Shown: positions 33,697 to 36,570 of the stretch, in pieces
Numbering within the stretch: the first letter of the stretch is position 1
Layout: each line of letters starts with the position of its first letter
DNA from: Penium margaritaceum
Lineage: Eukaryota; Streptophyta; Zygnematophyceae; Desmidiales; Peniaceae
Length of the DNA: 36,570 nt
Reading direction: 5' to 3'
NCBI GenBank assembly: GCA_023375785.1
Contig: SZWC01001169.1
Span: 40,852 to 77,421, forward strand
The notes under the pieces: generated by a model
Told to the model about the DNA's origin: nothing
Seen by the model: the letters and a program-made list of their open reading frames with translations, nothing else
Database searches by the model: none
Position numbers and translations under genes: made by a program

Positions 33697-33732
33697 GGGC
33701 CAAAGCATCACATTTTGGCACTAGAGCGTCTA
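33697..33732 (-). repeat. 36-bp unit with an inverted monomer (33706-33730)
   Basis: Normal sequence GGGCCAAAG is followed at 33706-33730 by 25 bases that are the reverse complement of satellite: CATCACATTTTGGCAC, then TAGAGCGTC. Plus-strand orientation resumes at 33731. This is the only opposite-orientation satellite I found. The whole rearranged unit is 36 bp, six less than two monomers. Confidence 0.93.
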
Positions 33733-33750
33733 GTGCCAAAGTGTGATGCT
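33704..33750 (+). other. Inverted repeat: 22-bp arms, 3-nt loop
   Basis: Arm 33704-33725 and arm 33729-33750 are reverse complements except for one T opposite G (33713 and 33741), separated by GCG at 33726-33728. It arises because the inverted fragment faces the next normal monomer. It could extrude as a hairpin or cruciform; any function is unknown. Confidence 0.9.
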
Positions 33751-33921
33751 CTAGTGCCAAAGTGTGACGCTCTAGTGCCAAAGTGTGAAGGTCTAGTACC
33801 AAAGTGTGATGCTCTAGTGCCAAAGTGTGACACTCTAGGGTTAAAGTGTGACGCTCTAGTGCCAAAGTGTGACGCTCTAGTGCCAAAGTGTGACACTATA
33901 GTGCGAAAGTGTGACGCTCTA

Positions 33922-34131
33922 GTGCCAAAGTGTGAAGCTCTACTGCCAAAGTGTGACGCTCTAGTGACAAAGTGTGACGCTCTAGTGCCAAAGTGTGAAG
34001 CTCTAGTGCCAAAGTGTGACGCTCTAGTGCCAAAGTGTGAAGCTCTACTGCCAAAGTGTGACGCTCTAGTGACAAAGTGTGACGCTCTAGTGCCAAAGTG
34101 TGAAGCTCTAGTGCCAAAGTGTGACGCTCTA
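33922..34131 (+). repeat. Two copies of a 105-bp HOR
   Basis: Two identical copies (33922-34026 and 34027-34131) with monomer order C15A; G1C; C4A (GTGACAAAG); C15A; consensus. Confidence 0.94.
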
Positions 34132-34551
34132 GTGCCAAAGTGTAACGATCTAATGCCAAAGTGTGACGCTCTAGTGCCAAAGTATGACGCTCTAGTGCCA
34201 AAGTGTGATGCTTTAGTGCCAAAGTGTGACGCTCTAGTGCCAGAGTGTGAAGCTCTACTGCCAATGTGTGACGTTATAGTTCCAAAGTGTGAAGCTCTAC
34301 TGCCAAAGTGTGACGCTCTAGTGACAACGTGTGACGCTCTAGTGCCAAAGTGTGACGGTTTAGTGCCAAAGTGTGACGCTCTAGTGCCAAAGTGTGACAC
34401 CCTCGTGCCAAAGTGTGACGCTCTAGTGCCAACGTGTGACGCTCTAGTGCCAACGTGTGAAGCTCTAGTGCCAAAGTGTGACGCTCTAGTGCCAATGTGT
34501 GACGCTCTAGTGCCAAAGTGTGACGCTCTCGTGCCAAAGTGTGACGCTCTA
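34132..34551 (+). repeat. Diverged monomers with a precursor of the 231-bp HOR
   Basis: 34342-34551 is a ten-monomer version of the following 11-monomer HOR. It carries GACACCCTC in the third monomer and one fewer monomer in the middle. The part before it (about 34.21-34.34 kb) closely matches 35.96-36.09 kb. Confidence 0.93.
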
Positions 34552-35937
34552 GTGCCAAAGTGTGACGGTTTAGTGCCAAAGTGTGACGCTCTAGTGCCAA
34601 AGTCTGACGCTCTAGTGCCAAAGTGTGACGCTCTAGTACCAAAGTGTGACGCTCTAGTGCCAACGTGTGACGCTCTAGTGCCAACGTGTGAAGCTCTAGT
34701 GCCAAAGTGTGACGCTCTAGTGCCAATGTGTGACGCTCTAGTGCCAAAGTGTGACGCTCTCGTGCCAAAGTGTGACGCTCTAGTGCCAAAGTGTGACGGT
34801 TTAGTGCCAAAGTGTGACGCTCTAGTGCCAAAGTCTGACGCTCTAGTGCCAAAGTGTGACGCTCTAGTACCAAAGTGTGACGCTCTAGTGCCAACGTGTG
34901 ACGCTCTAGTGCCAACGTGTGAAGCTCTAGTGCCAAAGTGTGACGCTCTAGTGCCAATGTGTGACGCTCTAGTGCCAAAGTGTGACGCTCTCGTGCCAAA
35001 GTGTGACGCTCTAGTGCCAAAGTGTGACGGTTTAGTGCCAAAGTGTGACGCTCTAGTGCCAAAGTCTGACGCTCTAGTGCCAAAGTGTGACGCTCTAGTA
35101 CCAAAGTGTGACGCTCTAGTGCCAACGTGTGACGCTCTAGTGCCAACGTGTGAAGCTCTAGTGCCAAAGTGTGACGCTCTAGTGCCAATGTGTGACGCTC
35201 TAGTGCCAAAGTGTGACGCTCTCGTGCCAAAGTGTGACGCTCTAGTGCCAAAGTGTGACGGTTTAGTGCCAAAGTGTGACGCTCTAGTGCCAAAGTCTGA
35301 CGCTCTAGTGCCAAAGTGTGACGCTCTAGTACCAAAGTGTGACGCTCTAGTGCCAACGTGTGACGCTCTAGTGCCAACGTGTGAAGCTCTAGTGCCAAAG
35401 TGTGACGCTCTAGTGCCAATGTGTGACGCTCTAGTGCCAAAGTGTGACGCTCTCGTGCCAAAGTGTGACGCTCTAGTGCCAAAGTGTGACGGTTTAGTGC
35501 CAAAGTGTGACGCTCTAGTGCCAAAGTCTGACGCTCTAGTGCCAAAGTGTGACGCTCTAGTACCAAAGTGTGACGCTCTAGTGCCAACGTGTGACGCTCT
35601 AGTGCCAACGTGTGAAGCTCTAGTGCCAAAGTGTGACGCTCTAGTGCCAATGTGTGACGCTCTAGTGCCAAAGTGTGACGCTCTCGTGCCAAAGTGTGAC
35701 GCTCTAGTGCCAAAGTGTGACGGTTTAGTGCCAAAGTGTGACGCTCTAGTGCCAAAGTCTGACGCTCTAGTGCCAAAGTGTGACGCTCTAGTACCAAAGT
35801 GTGACGCTCTAGTGCCAACGTGTGACGCTCTAGTGCCAACGTGTGAAGCTCTAGTGCCAAAGTGTGACGCTCTAGTGCCAATGTGTGACGCTCTAGTGCC
35901 AAAGTGTGACGCTCTCGTGCCAAAGTGTGACGCTCTA
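34552..35937 (+). repeat. 6 copies of a 231-bp (11-monomer) HOR
   Basis: The array is 1,386 bp, exactly 6 x 231. Monomer order is C17G+C19T (GACGGTTTA); consensus; G11C (AAAGTCTGAC); consensus; G3A; A8C; A8C+C15A; consensus; A8T; A21C (CTCTC); consensus. Copies look identical. It is the longest HOR unit in the window. Confidence 0.96.
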
Positions 35938-36570
35938 GTGCCAAAGTGTGACGCTTTAGTGCCAAAGTGTGACGCTCTAGTGCCAGAGTGTGAAGCTCTA
36001 TTGCCAAAGTGTGACGTTATAGTGCCAAAGTGTGAAGCTCTACTGCCAAAGTGTGACGCTCTAGTGACAACGTGTGACGCTCTAGTGCCAAAGTGTGATG
36101 GTTTAGTGCCAAAGTGTGACGCTCTAGTGCCAAAGTGTGACACCCTCGTGCCAAAGTGTGACGCTCTAGTGCCAACGTGTGACGCTCTAGTGCCAAAGTG
36201 TGAAGCTCTAGTGCCAAAGTGTGACGCTCTAGTGCCAAAGTGTGATGCTCTAGTGCCAACGTGTGACGCTCTAGTGCCAACGTGTTACGATCTAATGCCA
36301 AAGTGTGATGCTCTAGTGCCAAAGTCTGACGCTCTAGTGCCAAAGTGTGATGCTCCAGTGCCAAAGTGTGACGCTCTAGTGCCAAAGTGTGACGCTCTAG
36401 TGCCAAAGTGTGACGCTCTAGTGCCAAAGTGTCACACTCTAGTGCCAACGTGTGACACTCTAGTGCCAAAGTGTGATGCTCTAGTGCCAAAGTGTGACGC
36501 TCTAGTGCCAAAGTGTGACGCTCTAGTGCCAAAGTGTGACGCTCTAGTGCCAAAGTGTGACGCTCTAGTG
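35938..36570 (+). repeat. Diverged monomers, right edge
   Basis: Thirty monomers of 21 bp and three bases of the next one. The first part, to about 36.15 kb, repeats the left flank of the 231-bp array, including GACGTTATA, GTGACAACG and GACACCCTC monomers. The rest is mostly consensus with C15T, A8C and C17A variants. Confidence 0.95.

Larger units (their letters stand above)
33089..33921 (+). repeat. Diverged monomers, includes the inversion
   Basis: It opens with ten monomers that parallel 27.3-27.52 kb, then the 20-bp unit at 33299-33318, the marker pair at 33508-33549 (CACCCAAAG form) and the rearranged unit at 33697-33732. Nine normal monomers follow. No gene is seen. Confidence 0.94.
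1..36570 (+). repeat. 21-bp satellite array filling the whole window
   Basis: Every called base can be parsed into head-to-tail units of a 21-bp monomer that starts GTGCCAAAGTG and ends TGACGCTCTA. Each consensus copy has one CpG (positions 15-16), one CTAG across the unit junction and one AAA tract. The only unit lengths are 21 bp (1,657 units), 23 bp (30), 20 bp (4), 18 bp (1) and one 36-bp unit with an inversion; with the partial units and the N run this sums exactly to the window length. Orientation is uniform except at 33706-33730. I do not recognise the satellite family, and no unique sequence interrupts it. The array starts and ends mid-monomer, so it is longer than the window. Confidence 0.98.

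Noticed and set aside
33697..33750. Transposon terminal repeat or intrinsic terminator at the hairpin
   Set aside because: Both arms are ordinary satellite sequence, there is no internal non-satellite DNA, no target duplication and no T tract.
1..36570. Telomeric repeat
   Set aside because: The 21-bp unit is not a G-rich short telomere motif on either strand.
1..36570. CENP-B box in the monomer
   Set aside because: The core TTCG...CGGG pattern is absent from the consensus and from the variants I read.
1..36570. Mobile elements, tRNA, rRNA or other RNA genes
   Set aside because: The unit-by-unit parse leaves no unexplained bases in which such a feature could lie.
1..36570. Bacterial repeat surface protein
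   Set aside because: There is no unique coding sequence, ribosome-binding context or anchor region, and the +2 units break the frame repeatedly across the whole window.

Overview
This window holds no supportable gene. Every called base belongs to one tandem satellite with a 21-bp monomer. The monomer starts GTGCCAAAGTG and ends TGACGCTCTA (11 of 21 bases are G or C). Below, monomer positions are numbered 1-21 from that G, so T18G means T to G at position 18. I parsed the window unit by unit: 10 bp of partial monomer, 1,657 monomers of exactly 21 bp, 30 units of 23 bp, four of 20 bp, one of 18 bp, one 36-bp unit carrying a micro-inversion, a 914-bp run of N with 22 bp of partial monomers at its edges, and a final 3 bp. 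These add up exactly to 36,570. The array runs off both ends of the window.

The sequence does not identify the organism. Satellite of this length, with higher-order repeats (HORs), nested duplications, CpG-type decay and an unresolved assembly gap, points to a eukaryotic genome, probably a heterochromatic or subtelomeric region. I see no transposon, tRNA, rRNA, CRISPR, operon or unique sequence that would say more.

Two textures alternate. (1) Diverged monomers: 1-789, 2491-3880, 5225-6166, 7371-10080, 12727-16009, 16535-17846, 18761-21485, 22074-23444, 24432-25147, 26660-27941, 30924-31261, 33089-33921, 34132-34551 and 35938-36570. (2) Homogeneous arrays with no or almost no mismatches: 81 x 21 bp (790-2490), 32 x 42 (3881-5224), 14 x 86 (6167-7370), 21 x 126 (10081-12726), 5 x 105 (16010-16534), 4 x 147 (21486-22073), 47 x 21 (23445-24431), 24 x 63 (25148-26659), 27 x 105 plus one 147-bp copy (27942-30923), 29 x 63 (31262-33088) and 6 x 231 (34552-35937). 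They cover about 16.7 of 35.66 kb. Two-copy duplications lie at 8129-8485, 19239-19448 and 33922-34131.

The diverged parts are segmental copies of one another, recognisable by rare marker monomers in the same order. Different HORs have expanded from matching points in different copies, and the N gap lies at one of those points. All units point the same way except one 25-bp inversion at 33706-33730, which makes a near-perfect hairpin.

The long open frames in this window (up to about 1,200 codons) follow from the period being a multiple of three and the consensus having no stop in three of six frames. They are not reported as genes.
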